From assembly GCF_000158175.1 (NCBI RefSeq), contig NZ_DS999411.1:543009-607008 (forward strand): 64,000 nt of DNA, read 5' to 3'. This DNA is from Luminiphilus syltensis NOR5-1B (lineage in GTDB: Bacteria > Pseudomonadota > Gammaproteobacteria > Pseudomonadales > Halieaceae). Below are positions 28,372-36,646 of the stretch, piece after piece. The notes under the pieces are model-generated. The model was not told the origin of the DNA. It saw only the letters and a list, made by a program, of their open reading frames with translations, and ran no database searches. Numbering within the stretch: position 1 is the first letter of the stretch; each line of letters opens with the position of its first letter. The position numbers and the translations under genes were made by a program.

Positions 28372-29274
28372 TCATCGGAAGTAATACTCGGGTGGCCGGG
28401 ATCGGTTGGGCATTACAATCACGTTTTCATCGACCGCCACATACCAATTCGCCTCAAAAAGCTCATCTTCCAGCGCGTTCAGACGGTCGTGATCGCGAAA
28501 CTGCCTGCGCGCTTCGATGAACGCCTCAAGCGAGGAGAAGTAGAGTTCGTTGGCACCGTCCCACAGATCGAAGAAGGCTTCGCGCTCGGTGCGACCCTGT
28601 TCAGTAAAACACCAGTGATCCTCGGGGTAATAACCCCTGACTGCCGCATCGATATCCCGATAACGAAGGTTCCCGATCAAGCCATTGAGCGCGTCTAATT
28701 CCGCCAGTAAGACCAGATACTCGCAACGCAATCGCTCTTTGAACTCCGCTGCCGACAACGAGGGTTTGGCGCGAAAAAACTGCACCAATTTAACGGGCCG
28801 CCGCTCCTCCCGCAGCACCGGCTTTGCCAGCATCTCTTCCATACGAATGTGGTAAGAACGAAATTGCGGACTGTCGTCGCTGACCCGATCGAATAGATAA
28901 GGACCATCGGCAAGCGTCCAGTCGACATCAATAACCACGCCGTCTTTGGTTGCCCGAGTGGGCTCCTGCACACCCGCCTGCGTCCAGGATTGCCAGCTAT
29001 CGAAATAGACCGCTGGGAACCCATCCCAGAGCGACAGGAAGTGCCTGGGCTCATTACGTACCTGCGCGCCCGCTTCGAGCGCAAGGCGGGCGCTCAATGT
29101 TGAATCCTCGTCGTGAATATTGACCGAGTAACCGCGAATAGCATTGAGGCGCCGGGTATTGGAGCAATGAAAACCCACATGACCTGCCCGGTATTCATCG
29201 TGGCTGAGCAGGGCAACGTTGCGCTTCAGGAACGCCCACACCTTGAATTGGCAAAACGAGTGATCCACACCCAT
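28372..29274 (-). CDS. Two-domain EthD-like protein (upstream copy)
   Basis: About 300 residues from ATG 29274 (MGVDHSFCQFKVW); the open frame continues to a TTG at 29313, and neither start has a clear ribosome binding site. Two EthD-like halves are seen: LSHDEYRAGHVGFHCS with IRGYSVNIH, and LSAAEFKERLRCEYL. It shares the ending VDENVIVMPNRSRPPEY with the downstream paralogue, so the pair arose by duplication. It is the first gene of the leftward EthD-EthD-NTF2 operon and is divergent from the Ldh-Rieske operon across a short promoter region. Confidence 0.8.
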   Translation of the reverse strand: MGVDHSFCQFKVWAFLKRNVALLSHDEYRAGHVGFHCSNTRRLNAIRGYSVNIHDEDSTLSARLALEAGAQVRNEPRHFLSLWDGFPAVYFDSWQSWTQAGVQEPTRATKDGVVIDVDWTLADGPYLFDRVSDDSPQFRSYHIRMEEMLAKPVLREERRPVKLVQFFRAKPSLSAAEFKERLRCEYLVLLAELDALNGLIGNLRYRDIDAAVRGYYPEDHWCFTEQGRTEREAFFDLWDGANELYFSSLEAFIEARRQFRDHDRLNALEDELFEANWYVAVDENVIVMPNRSRPPEYYFR

Positions 29275-29365
29275 AGTTATTGTTTGATCGCTGGCCCTTG
29301 TTAAGCGCTCCAAGGTCGTCTAAGTTCTTGCTCGTGTCAAGCAAGTTTAGGCTGCCGGTACCCGG

Positions 29366-30430
29366 ATGATGGAAACAAAGACGCTCACCCTTGCAAAGCT
29401 TGCGACCGATATCCTCGAAGCCATCGGAACGCCCCCGACACCCGCCGCGCAGGTCGCACATTCCCTGCTCGAGTCCGATCGACGCGGAGCCCCTACCCAT
29501 GGCTTGAGTCTGCTACCCCTGTATGTGCAAATGGCTGAAGCCGGCGTCATTGACGCCACTGCCACACCCGTGACTCACGACCTCGGCGCCAGCCTGGCCC
29601 GCGTCGACGGGCGTGCGGCATTCGGCCAGTTAACGGGCAGTGAAGCGGTCAACGTGGGTATCCAAAAAGCACAACAACAGGGAGTGGCGGCGATTGGAAT
29701 CGGCGACGGTACCCATCTTGGTCGCCTCGGTGAGTGGGCCGAGCGCGCCTGTGACGCCGATATTGCTTTCCTCGCCTTCGGCAATACCGGCGGCGGCGCA
29801 CTGACCGTCGCCGGGCCCAATAAGGCCAGCCGGGTACTTGCACCCAACCCGATTGCCTTTGGCATACCTACCTGCGGCGCCACAGAAAATCACGTCATTG
29901 TCGACTTCGCCACCTCCCAGGTCTCGGGGTCGCGTATCCGCGAGGCGGCCAATGCCGGTGACCGACTCAACCCCGACTGGGTCATCGCAGCGGACGGCGG
30001 TATCACCGATGATCCCCAGGCCTTTCTCGATGGCTTGGCGGCCCTGCGACCGCTGGGTGGCGCGAGCGCCGGCCATAAAGGTTTTGGGCTGATGGTCGCC
30101 GCCGAGATGTTCGCCTCAATGGCCGGCGGACTCATGGCCGGAGAAGAAGAGGTACCCTGGTTTACCAACGGCGCCCTGTTCCTGCTGCTCGACGTTACCC
30201 GTTTCGCACCGAGGGAGGCGTGGGCGGGTCGCGCCGGTGCGTTTACCCGCTATGTCGAAAGCTGTGGCTATCGGATGCCCGGCAGCGGCGGAACACGGGG
30301 CCCGGGTGATACCCTGATCCTCGCCGACCACACGCTGGCCGCCCTTTTGGATCTTGCGAGTAAACTGGGGGTGAGCCACCGGGGTCTGGTGGCAGCTGCC
30401 AAGGCCCCGCGGGCAACCCAAAGCTGGTGA
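29366..30430 (+). CDS. Ldh_2 family NAD(P)-dependent dehydrogenase
   Basis: A 354-residue protein of the malate / ureidoglycolate / sulfolactate dehydrogenase (YlbC/ComC) family, which oxidises 2-hydroxy acids or reduces 2-keto or imine acids. Visible features are LLESDRRGAPTHGLSLLPLY (residues 32-51), GGGALTVAGPNKASRVLAPN near residue 139, and AGHKGFGLMVAAEM near residue 235. In many relatives the first motif reads D-x-RGH-x-SHG; here His is replaced in RRGAPTHG, so substrate handling may differ. It is the first gene of a rightward pair with the Rieske oxygenase (67-base gap). Confidence 0.85.
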   Translation: MMETKTLTLAKLATDILEAIGTPPTPAAQVAHSLLESDRRGAPTHGLSLLPLYVQMAEAGVIDATATPVTHDLGASLARVDGRAAFGQLTGSEAVNVGIQKAQQQGVAAIGIGDGTHLGRLGEWAERACDADIAFLAFGNTGGGALTVAGPNKASRVLAPNPIAFGIPTCGATENHVIVDFATSQVSGSRIREAANAGDRLNPDWVIAADGGITDDPQAFLDGLAALRPLGGASAGHKGFGLMVAAEMFASMAGGLMAGEEEVPWFTNGALFLLLDVTRFAPREAWAGRAGAFTRYVESCGYRMPGSGGTRGPGDTLILADHTLAALLDLASKLGVSHRGLVAAAKAPRATQSW

Positions 30431-30497
30431 ACGCATCGACACGGCAGCAGTACGATTCAATTCGCCGTATCGGCAAGCCTCAACACAGGAGTAAACC

Positions 30498-31739
30498 GTG
30501 ACCGCGATCGACACCGAGCAACTGCGCACGCTAATGGACATGGAGTCGCAACGTAATCGCCCCCCGTCCGGGTTTCCGTCGCTCCCCCCGGTGCCCTCCC
30601 GGCGTTACTCAGATCCGGCCTTTTATGAGCAGGAACAACAACAGGTCTTTCGACGGTCCTGGCTACTCGCCGCCCACATCGACGAATTGCCCGAACCCGG
30701 CAGCTTTCTGCGCTGGGATATCGCGGAACCACCGGTTGTTCTGGTGCACGCCAGTGATGGCACCATCCACGCCCTGATCAATCGCTGCAGTCACCGCGGT
30801 GCGCCGGTGGTTATGCCCGCAACGGGCAGTCGACCGCGACTCACCTGTCCTTACCACGGCTGGAGCTATGCACATGACGGCGAGCTAATTGCCATCGCCA
30901 GCGACCGCGACTTCGGCGCGATTGACAAGGCAAATCTCGGGCTTCCTGCGCTGCGCTGCGAACGTCTGGGTGCGCTCATTTTCGTCAATTTTGACTCGCA
31001 GGCACCCAGCCTTGAAGCCAGCCTGGGATCACTGATCGATGAGTGGGCCGAATTCGATTTGCAGAACTGCCGGCTGTCGCGACGCGACCGCTTCACCATA
31101 AAGAGCAACTGGAAGATCGCCATGGAGGCGAACATGGAGGTCTACCACGTGCCCATGGTGCATCGAAAAACCGTGGCCGCCGCGCTCGATGCCAATCGCA
31201 ACGTCAACACCTTCTACCCTGGCGGGCACGGTCGGATGGTCGCCCCCATCCCGCAAAGCCATCAAGGGGGGGCGTGGAAGACCTCCTGGCCGGAAATAAA
31301 GTCCGCCGGAGAGATCGCGCGAACCTGCACACTGTCTTACAACGTTTTCCCCAACCTGGTCATGCCGTTGAACCAATACGTCGTGCCACCGATACAATTC
31401 TGGCCCAATGGCACCGACGAATGCATTGTCGAGACGTGGACCCTGGCACCCGACTGGCGGAACCATCGCGAATCCGGTCCGGACATGTGGACTGAAAATA
31501 ACGGAGAAAAGCCCAGCCTCGTGCTTCGTGAAGATATTGAAATGTCGGAAGCCATCCAGAAAGCCATGGCTGACACGGGCGAACGGGGCATTCCTCTGAG
31601 TTATCAGGAAGCGCGGATTTACTACTGGCACCAATGGGCTGATGCGTTGATCGGCCTCGATAACATCGAACCCGCACTGCGGGTAGCCGATGTTATTGGC
31701 AATGAGTGGGTGCACCCCAACGAGCCGAGACTGGCCTAG
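30498..31739 (+). CDS. Rieske non-heme iron oxygenase, alpha subunit
   Basis: A 413-residue aromatic-ring-hydroxylating-type oxygenase. The Rieske [2Fe-2S] ligands are Cys97 and His99 (RCSHRG) and Cys117 and His120 (CPYHGWSY). The catalytic domain carries NWKIAMEANMEVYHVPMVH (204-222), with His217 and His222 as iron ligands. Glu214 stands where Asp usually bridges the two centres, as in choline or carnitine monooxygenase-like members. The start is GTG 30498 with AGGAG 6 bases upstream. No separate reductase or ferredoxin gene and no classical beta subunit are seen nearby, so electrons must come from elsewhere in the genome. The substrate is unknown. Confidence 0.92.
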   Translation: MTAIDTEQLRTLMDMESQRNRPPSGFPSLPPVPSRRYSDPAFYEQEQQQVFRRSWLLAAHIDELPEPGSFLRWDIAEPPVVLVHASDGTIHALINRCSHRGAPVVMPATGSRPRLTCPYHGWSYAHDGELIAIASDRDFGAIDKANLGLPALRCERLGALIFVNFDSQAPSLEASLGSLIDEWAEFDLQNCRLSRRDRFTIKSNWKIAMEANMEVYHVPMVHRKTVAAALDANRNVNTFYPGGHGRMVAPIPQSHQGGAWKTSWPEIKSAGEIARTCTLSYNVFPNLVMPLNQYVVPPIQFWPNGTDECIVETWTLAPDWRNHRESGPDMWTENNGEKPSLVLREDIEMSEAIQKAMADTGERGIPLSYQEARIYYWHQWADALIGLDNIEPALRVADVIGNEWVHPNEPRLA

Positions 31740-31865
31740 AAGCGAACCACAGCATTAAACTGGCGACCTGTATCAGTGGTGTTGCCAACGCTAGCGGCTG
31801 CTCGGGGTGATAGTGGTGCATTCCGTGGTCCTGAAGCCTCATCAGAACCTATAAACACAAGCTAT

Positions 31866-31891
31866 AAAAAACCCGCCTTTGGCGGGTTTTT
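31866..31891. terminator. Bidirectional Rho-independent terminator
   Basis: AAAAAACCCGCC, loop TTT, GGCGGGTTTTT. The 6-bp GC stem is flanked by A and T runs, so it can stop transcription from either side. It lies between the Rieske gene (ends 31739, +) and the TorF porin gene (ends 31979, -), as expected for converging transcripts. Confidence 0.9.
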
Positions 31892-31978
31892 CATTAAGCA
31901 ATCGAGCAATCTACAGGTGTATTGGAGAATTCCGAACTACAACCTCAGACTTACTCAACAGGCACTGGTGCGCTTGCC

Positions 31979-32719
31979 TCAGAGCTCAACATCAACCGCG
32001 TAAGACACGACGACCTTCATCTGATCATTGTCGAATCCGCCTTCTGCAGCACCGCCACTTACGTCGGTATCGGTAATCATGAATGAGAAACCGCCCTTGG
32101 AAACACTGACGTTGTAGTCGTAGTAACCATCGTCGTTGCCGTTAAAGGCCTCGGCGAAGTCACCGTCGTGATAACCCGCGTGCAGGCCGATTTCAACGCC
32201 GTTTCCGATCTCGAAACCGTAGTCGATTGAGGCGTAGTACGCTTCGCCGGCGCCGAAGTCCTGACCGGGGCCTTCATCGGCCTCAGTGTTGGTAAGCACC
32301 CAGAGGCCGACGCTGAAACCACCGTAAGCAACCGAGCCATAGACTTCACCGAAATCGAATTCGGCTTCCTTGTCATAGTTGTAGTACAGGTAGCCAAAAT
32401 CCCAGCTGATATCGCCGGTATCGAAGGCGAAGCCCGCGTAGATGTCATGCTCGTAGGAGTAGACATCGCCTGCACCATAGTTAACGTTTGACACCCAGGT
32501 ACCAGCATAAAAGCCGCTGTCGCTGGCGTAGTCGATACCGCCCTGTACCGCTGCTTCGTTTTCGGTCTGGGTGAGACCACGCCAGATGTAGTTGTTGGTC
32601 ATTGCCGCATTGGCGCTCCACTCACCGGCATTCGCCTGTGAAGCCATCAAGCAGCCCGCAGCCGCGGCCAGCGCGGTCATGCTTTTGAATAAACGTGGGG
32701 AATTTTGCAGTGTAGACAT
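31979..32719 (-). CDS. TorF-family putative outer-membrane porin
   Basis: A 246-residue protein from ATG 32719, where GAGGAA sits upstream; the longer frame to 32803 lacks support. A signal peptide (MTALAAAAGCLMASQANAGE region) is followed by beta-strand repeats rich in Gly, Tyr and Asp, such as DYASDSGFYAGTWVSNVNYG. This matches the conserved TorF/TIGR02001 type of outer-membrane protein found in many proteobacteria, with SANAAMTNNYIWRGLTQT after the cleavage site as the hallmark. The likely role is a passive channel; the substrate is unknown. Confidence 0.85.
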   Translation of the reverse strand: MSTLQNSPRLFKSMTALAAAAGCLMASQANAGEWSANAAMTNNYIWRGLTQTENEAAVQGGIDYASDSGFYAGTWVSNVNYGAGDVYSYEHDIYAGFAFDTGDISWDFGYLYYNYDKEAEFDFGEVYGSVAYGGFSVGLWVLTNTEADEGPGQDFGAGEAYYASIDYGFEIGNGVEIGLHAGYHDGDFAEAFNGNDDGYYDYNVSVSKGGFSFMITDTDVSGGAAEGGFDNDQMKVVVSYAVDVEL

Positions 32720-33118
32720 GGTGGTTCCTCTAATAACAGTTTCGTTTTCGTGGGAGTTCGAGGCTGTGCGCGCGGTATCTAAGCGTACCTTTTGACCCAG
32801 CACTGGCGTGGACTTAGCAACAACCGCGCCATGTTTTCTATTTAGCTGATTTCATTGAAAAATTAGGGGAATTTGGACGGCGATACGCACACGGGCACGG
32901 CTTTGTCACCGACGGCGACACCAGATTGGGGCGCCCCGCGCACCAATTAAGTGCGTACGGGCCAGCATCGGCAATCCCGCTTGCAACCCCTACCGATTTC
33001 GAGCTGTTCCCCAACGCGCTTTCAAACATCGGCGCTTTTAAAAAAGCGGTAACTGGGTCATCATTCTCCGACGCTGTATCCTCAACTATTTCCCCAACTA
33101 CGTCCCCAGGATTTGTTT
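32720..33118. other. Intergenic region between the porin and a small secreted protein
   Basis: About 400 bases between divergent genes. Short frames on both strands here have no recognisable content. A promoter for each flanking gene must lie here, but none stands out. Nothing else seen. Confidence 0.35.
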
Positions 33119-33502
33119 ATGTATCGATCTGTCGTCTGCGCGTTAAGTCTGGTGTGTTGTGTTTCCGGCAACGCTTCCGAAGACCCTTGCCAGGAAATTG
33201 TTAACGCGACGCTGGCGGAAGTGCGCGCCGGTGCCGACACCGCGATGAGTGACGATGATGCGGCACTGGTTCGTCTCGCCGCCGGCTCCGCGTGCGTCAA
33301 GGCGATGTCGGGCCGCTATGCGGAAGTCGCTGCGGCACCCGAGGTGGTAAGTGAAACAGTCACGAAAGACGAGCCGAGGCCAGAGGCAGCGTCAGATGAA
33401 GAGGACGATGGCAGCTTTGAGGCGGGCGGGATTACCTTCCGACCCTTGTCGGGATCCCCCTCGAAAAAACCCTACGAGCGCAATCGCGGCAGCGACGACT
33501 GA
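33119..33502 (+). CDS. Small secreted acidic protein, unknown function
   Basis: 127 residues from ATG 33119 (AGGA about 8 bases upstream). The first 20 residues form a likely signal peptide (MYRSVVCALSLVCCVSGNAS). The mature part is Cys-containing and helical (DPCQEIVNATLAEVRAGADT), then low-complexity and acidic (PEAASDEEDDGSF), with a basic tail. Nothing catalytic is visible and I do not recognise the family. It stands alone, pointing away from the porin gene. Confidence 0.55.
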   Translation: MYRSVVCALSLVCCVSGNASEDPCQEIVNATLAEVRAGADTAMSDDDAALVRLAAGSACVKAMSGRYAEVAAAPEVVSETVTKDEPRPEAASDEEDDGSFEAGGITFRPLSGSPSKKPYERNRGSDD

Positions 33503-33702
33503 GGGCAAGGACTATAGTCCTTCCCGATGGAGGCTTCACCACGGCCTTGATGGCTCAATCTGGCCTTGATGGATAGTCACTTATCGCGCACCGGTAACAA
33601 CCGTTTAGATCGCGGTCACGATGGCGCCGCGACGCCGGACCTGGACGGGAGTAAACTCAAGCTTCTAGCGCCAGCAACTAAACACCCCTGGAGTGTTCCC
33701 TA

Positions 33703-34125
33703 ATGAGTGCCTTCGACAATGCCACCCGGTTTTTCCACGCCTGCGAATCCCTGGAGGGCTGGCAGGGCTGTAGTCCTTATGCCAGCAAAGGCGCCCACTT
33801 TTCTGCACAGAGCGAGCCCATCGCAACGCTTTCATCCGTCGAGGAGTACTGCGAGTGGATGGCAGGGCTCGGCAAGACCGCCCTCGCCGGGTGCAGCTAC
33901 GAGCTGCACAATTCGGCCTATGACGAGAACACACGTACGGCCCTGTTCTTTGGCACGTTTACGGGCACGCATGTCGGCGAAGGTGGTCCTGTCCCGGCTA
34001 CCGGTCAAACCACCACCAGCCATTATGTGTATGTGCTCACCATGGGCGCCGATGACCGCGTGGCGAAAATGGTTAAAGTCTGGAATGCACCCTGGGCCAT
34101 GCGGGAACTGGGCTGGATGAGCTAA
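33703..34125 (+). CDS. NTF2/SnoaL-like small protein, unknown function
   Basis: A 140-residue cytoplasmic protein with the outline of an NTF2-like fold: an N-terminal helix (NATRFFHACESLEGW), then strands such as TRTALFFGTFTGTHVG and TTTSHYVYVLTMGADDRVAKM. No active-site pattern stands out. GGAG precedes the start by 9 bases. It is a lone gene between a small secreted protein and a convergent TIM-barrel gene. The NTF2 assignment rests on pattern only. Confidence 0.6.
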   Translation: MSAFDNATRFFHACESLEGWQGCSPYASKGAHFSAQSEPIATLSSVEEYCEWMAGLGKTALAGCSYELHNSAYDENTRTALFFGTFTGTHVGEGGPVPATGQTTTSHYVYVLTMGADDRVAKMVKVWNAPWAMRELGWMS

Positions 34126-34321
34126 CGCTCTAACCTCGTCTGGCCATATTTGTCGCGACTTCCCAGGCTACTTTGTCGGCGCCTCACGTTTTTCTATGGG
34201 TGACCAATGACCAAGGCGCACGTGGTGTTAAGGGGCCGCTGGGACAGCTGCGCGATGGCAGATCCACATTCTCTGGATTCCGAATCTGGGCCGCATTGCG
34301 GTGCCACGCCGCAATAAGAGC

Positions 34322-35200
34322 TTAGTCCCCGTGCGATCGCCCCATAATTTCAAGCGCGTAACTCAATCCTTCCGCCATCTGTTTTCCTACCGACTCCGCC
34401 GGCTCGGCATCGAGCGCATCAGAAAAAACCTCGGGTCCGATGCTTCTTATCGTCTCCTGACGCGCGAGTAGCCCTAGTACGGCAGTAATATCGAGGTCAC
34501 CGTGCCCGGGGGCGGTGCGCAGGGTCAGGCACTCGTCGATAAGGCTCATCCCCGATGATGGTGTTAATCCACCGGCCACCTGAACGGCAGATATAGCGTG
34601 GGTGGGTAGATTCCGGAGATACTCAAGATCGGCGTTGCCGCGACAAAAATGCCAGGTATCCAATAACACACCGGCATTTCTGGCCCCCGAGGCCTCTACG
34701 ATATCCCACGCGGCAGGCAGATCCGGGATGCCCCAAAAGGGAATGAACTCAAGATCAACCCAAAGACCCACCCGATCTGCCTGTTCGCAGAACGCCGCAA
34801 ACCCATCAGCCAGTTCATTCACACTGAAACGACCGGGTCGATAGGCGCCCGTTGCGCCCACCGAGTGCAACCCCAGATCCGCGCAGATCGCAAGCACTGC
34901 TTCGGTGCTGAAATCGAACACCGACTGCGCCAGCGGGGGGATGGAATCGTCAAAACGAACCGGTGCCCAGTCTGTGAAACCGTCGTAGTGGCCCAGCCTG
35001 ACGCCCTTGCCTTCAGTGAGGGCTCGAATATCAGCCCCGGTCATTCCCTGCGACTTAAGCGCGTCATGGGTGAGTCCGCCAACGGCAATGGCGTCAAATC
35101 CGCCGGCCACCGCGGCATCGAGCTGGCGATCGAACGGCTGGGTTTTGACACAGGCGGGCCAGAGGCAGGTTTCGGGTAGTCGATCCATTTTATGGATCAC
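34322..35200 (-). CDS. TIM-barrel sugar phosphate isomerase/epimerase-like protein
   Basis: A 292-residue protein of the AP endonuclease 2 / IolE-like xylose isomerase-type TIM barrel family. Metal-ligand-type strands can be seen: VDLEFIPFWGIPD near residue 148, NAGVLLDTWHFCRG near 175, and the C-terminal GPEVFSDALDAEPAESVGKQ. These carry the Glu/Asp/His residues typical of the metal site. The start is either GTG 35200 or ATG 35188, since the opening bases form an inverted repeat GATCCAT-TTT-ATGGATC. It stands alone, so pathway context is missing. The substrate is unknown. Confidence 0.82.
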   Translation of the reverse strand: MIHKMDRLPETCLWPACVKTQPFDRQLDAAVAGGFDAIAVGGLTHDALKSQGMTGADIRALTEGKGVRLGHYDGFTDWAPVRFDDSIPPLAQSVFDFSTEAVLAICADLGLHSVGATGAYRPGRFSVNELADGFAAFCEQADRVGLWVDLEFIPFWGIPDLPAAWDIVEASGARNAGVLLDTWHFCRGNADLEYLRNLPTHAISAVQVAGGLTPSSGMSLIDECLTLRTAPGHGDLDITAVLGLLARQETIRSIGPEVFSDALDAEPAESVGKQMAEGLSYALEIMGRSHGD

Positions 35201-35301
35201 TTTTCAACGCCTTTATCAGCGATCACGTTGTTGCAATTGCCTAAGCATATCGATCTCTAAAAATCACACACCAACGGTCAGTCCGCTTAGAAGGACAAGC
35301 C

Positions 35302-35501
35302 ATGGAAGTACACAGGGCAACCGCCAGAGCGCTGCGAGAAGCGGGTATCGACATCATTTTTGACCTCCTGAGTAGACAAGCCTAGTCATGGTTGGGGCCT
35401 TTGTCGAACAATTTGGCGGACGTTTCGTTGCCGCTACCCACGAGGCTGGGGCCACATTGATAGCAAAAGGTTACAGCATCACTGCCGGTAAAACCGGGGG
35501 G
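35302..35501 (+). pseudogene. Remnant of a thiamine-pyrophosphate-dependent enzyme (acetolactate synthase-like)
   Basis: An AAGGA site and ATG 35302 open a frame starting MEVHRATARALREAGIDIIF, which stops at TAG 35383. The next stretch in another frame, from ATG 35388, reads MVGAFVEQFGGRF, VAATHEAGATLIAKGYS and ITAGKTGG. In TPP-dependent enzymes these pieces are continuous at the N terminus, including the catalytic Glu of THEAG. So at least one frameshift and a stop broke the gene. After about 35501 the similarity is lost, and the remaining 500 residues of such an enzyme are absent. Clear gene death, not a sequencing slip. Confidence 0.75.
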
Positions 35502-35883
35502 ACTGACCTACGCCGCCTCAGGCGAAGCGCTGTCGGTAGAACGACAGGATGACCGGTTGGCTTCAGAAGAAGCGTTTTGCGAACCTGATCCTTTTTTCGG
35601 GAAATGAGCGGCACCCGAATATCGGATCACTTGCAAGAAGACCGAAAACACTGGTGGCCCGCAGCGTTTACGAGAAAAGCCTCATGGGTCCGCGCCACGC
35701 CTACCCTGATTGGTATCGGATACCCATCTCTGTACCGCACAACAATCATTGGTCAATACGACACCAATAGACCGGCAGATGCTGTGATAGCCCTGTTGCG
35801 TCGGATCAGAGGCCGACGCCCGGGATCTCATTCCGATGGATCTAGGGCGGCGAGGAGATTGGGGGATGTCAAAATGAAAACCA
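35502..35883. other. Non-coding stretch after the TPP enzyme remnant
   Basis: About 380 bases. Two overlapping + strand frames (35549-35770 and 35604-35894) have no recognisable product, no ribosome binding sites and no conserved motifs. It may be further decayed coding DNA. Nothing else was seen. Confidence 0.35.
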
Positions 35884-36609
35884 TTATTGAATAACGGCTA
35901 AATTAAGACCATTGGGAAGCGTCAGTTTGGAACCATCAAACTGGACTTCCATAGCGGTATCACGGAGATTCTCTGCAGTCTGGCCATTGCTCTGCGACCA
36001 TCGGGTGAGCATCAGTGAATAGTCATCGCCGACTTTGCTGTACGTGCCATACCCTGAGACCATGCCGCTTTCATCGCCGCTAACCAGCAGAAAATGGTCA
36101 CCGGTAAACGCCAGCTTGCCATTCTCAAGGGTGTAGACAGACACCGCATCCGCAGGGCCAAGAAGACTAAGGGTCTGGACAGTGCCCTCCCCGGCACTGA
36201 ATACGAGCGTCATATCATCGCCATTGCGCTCAACGGTCAGGTCATGCGTTGTCACTCCCATAGAAGTGAGTGGCTTATCCGCGGAAGGGTTCAGACTGAG
36301 CGTCTGTTCGGCGGTCAGCTCAATGCCTACCTCTGACCCCACATAGGGACCCGAGTGCGCCATTGAGCCCTGCTCGGCGAAGGGTTCGCCGTTAAATATG
36401 GCGTGCTGGAGAAACGTCCCGTCTGCAAACAGAAAAATACCCGTTAGCGGCATATCGACACCGGAGGATGAAATCAAGCCGGTGTATTCCCAGAGTCCGG
36501 GAACCACTTCCTCCGCCGTTACGTTATCCGCATTGGCCATAGGCGACAGCGCCAGCAACGCGGCTCCGATGGCGACCGAGCGGCGCACAGTTTTTGTTAG
36601 ACTAAGCAT
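35884..36609 (-). CDS. Secreted protein of unknown function
   Basis: A 241-residue protein with a Sec signal peptide (residues 1-27, ending SPMANAD). The mature part is beta-rich, alternating short strands and turns (VVPGLWEYTGLISSSG, VYTLENGKLAFTGDHFLLVSG, GYGTYSKVGDDYSLMLTRW), which suggests a lipocalin-like or barrel-like periplasmic protein. I do not recognise the family. It is the last gene of a seven-gene minus-strand operon, 37 bases after a DUF885 gene, with a GGAG site before ATG 36609. Its role in that operon is unknown. Confidence 0.6.
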   Translation of the reverse strand: MLSLTKTVRRSVAIGAALLALSPMANADNVTAEEVVPGLWEYTGLISSSGVDMPLTGIFLFADGTFLQHAIFNGEPFAEQGSMAHSGPYVGSEVGIELTAEQTLSLNPSADKPLTSMGVTTHDLTVERNGDDMTLVFSAGEGTVQTLSLLGPADAVSVYTLENGKLAFTGDHFLLVSGDESGMVSGYGTYSKVGDDYSLMLTRWSQSNGQTAENLRDTAMEVQFDGSKLTLPNGLNLAVIQ

Positions 36610-36646
36610 GCTTATCTCCAGTGAGTAAAAAATACGAACGAGTCTG

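Noticed and set aside
35184-35200. GATCCAT-TTT-ATGGATC as an operator
   Set aside because: It overlaps the first codons of the TIM-barrel gene and can arise from coding constraint; no further copies were seen.
35549-35894. Two overlapping + strand frames after the TPP remnant
   Set aside because: No motifs, no ribosome binding site, and the region is next to decayed DNA.
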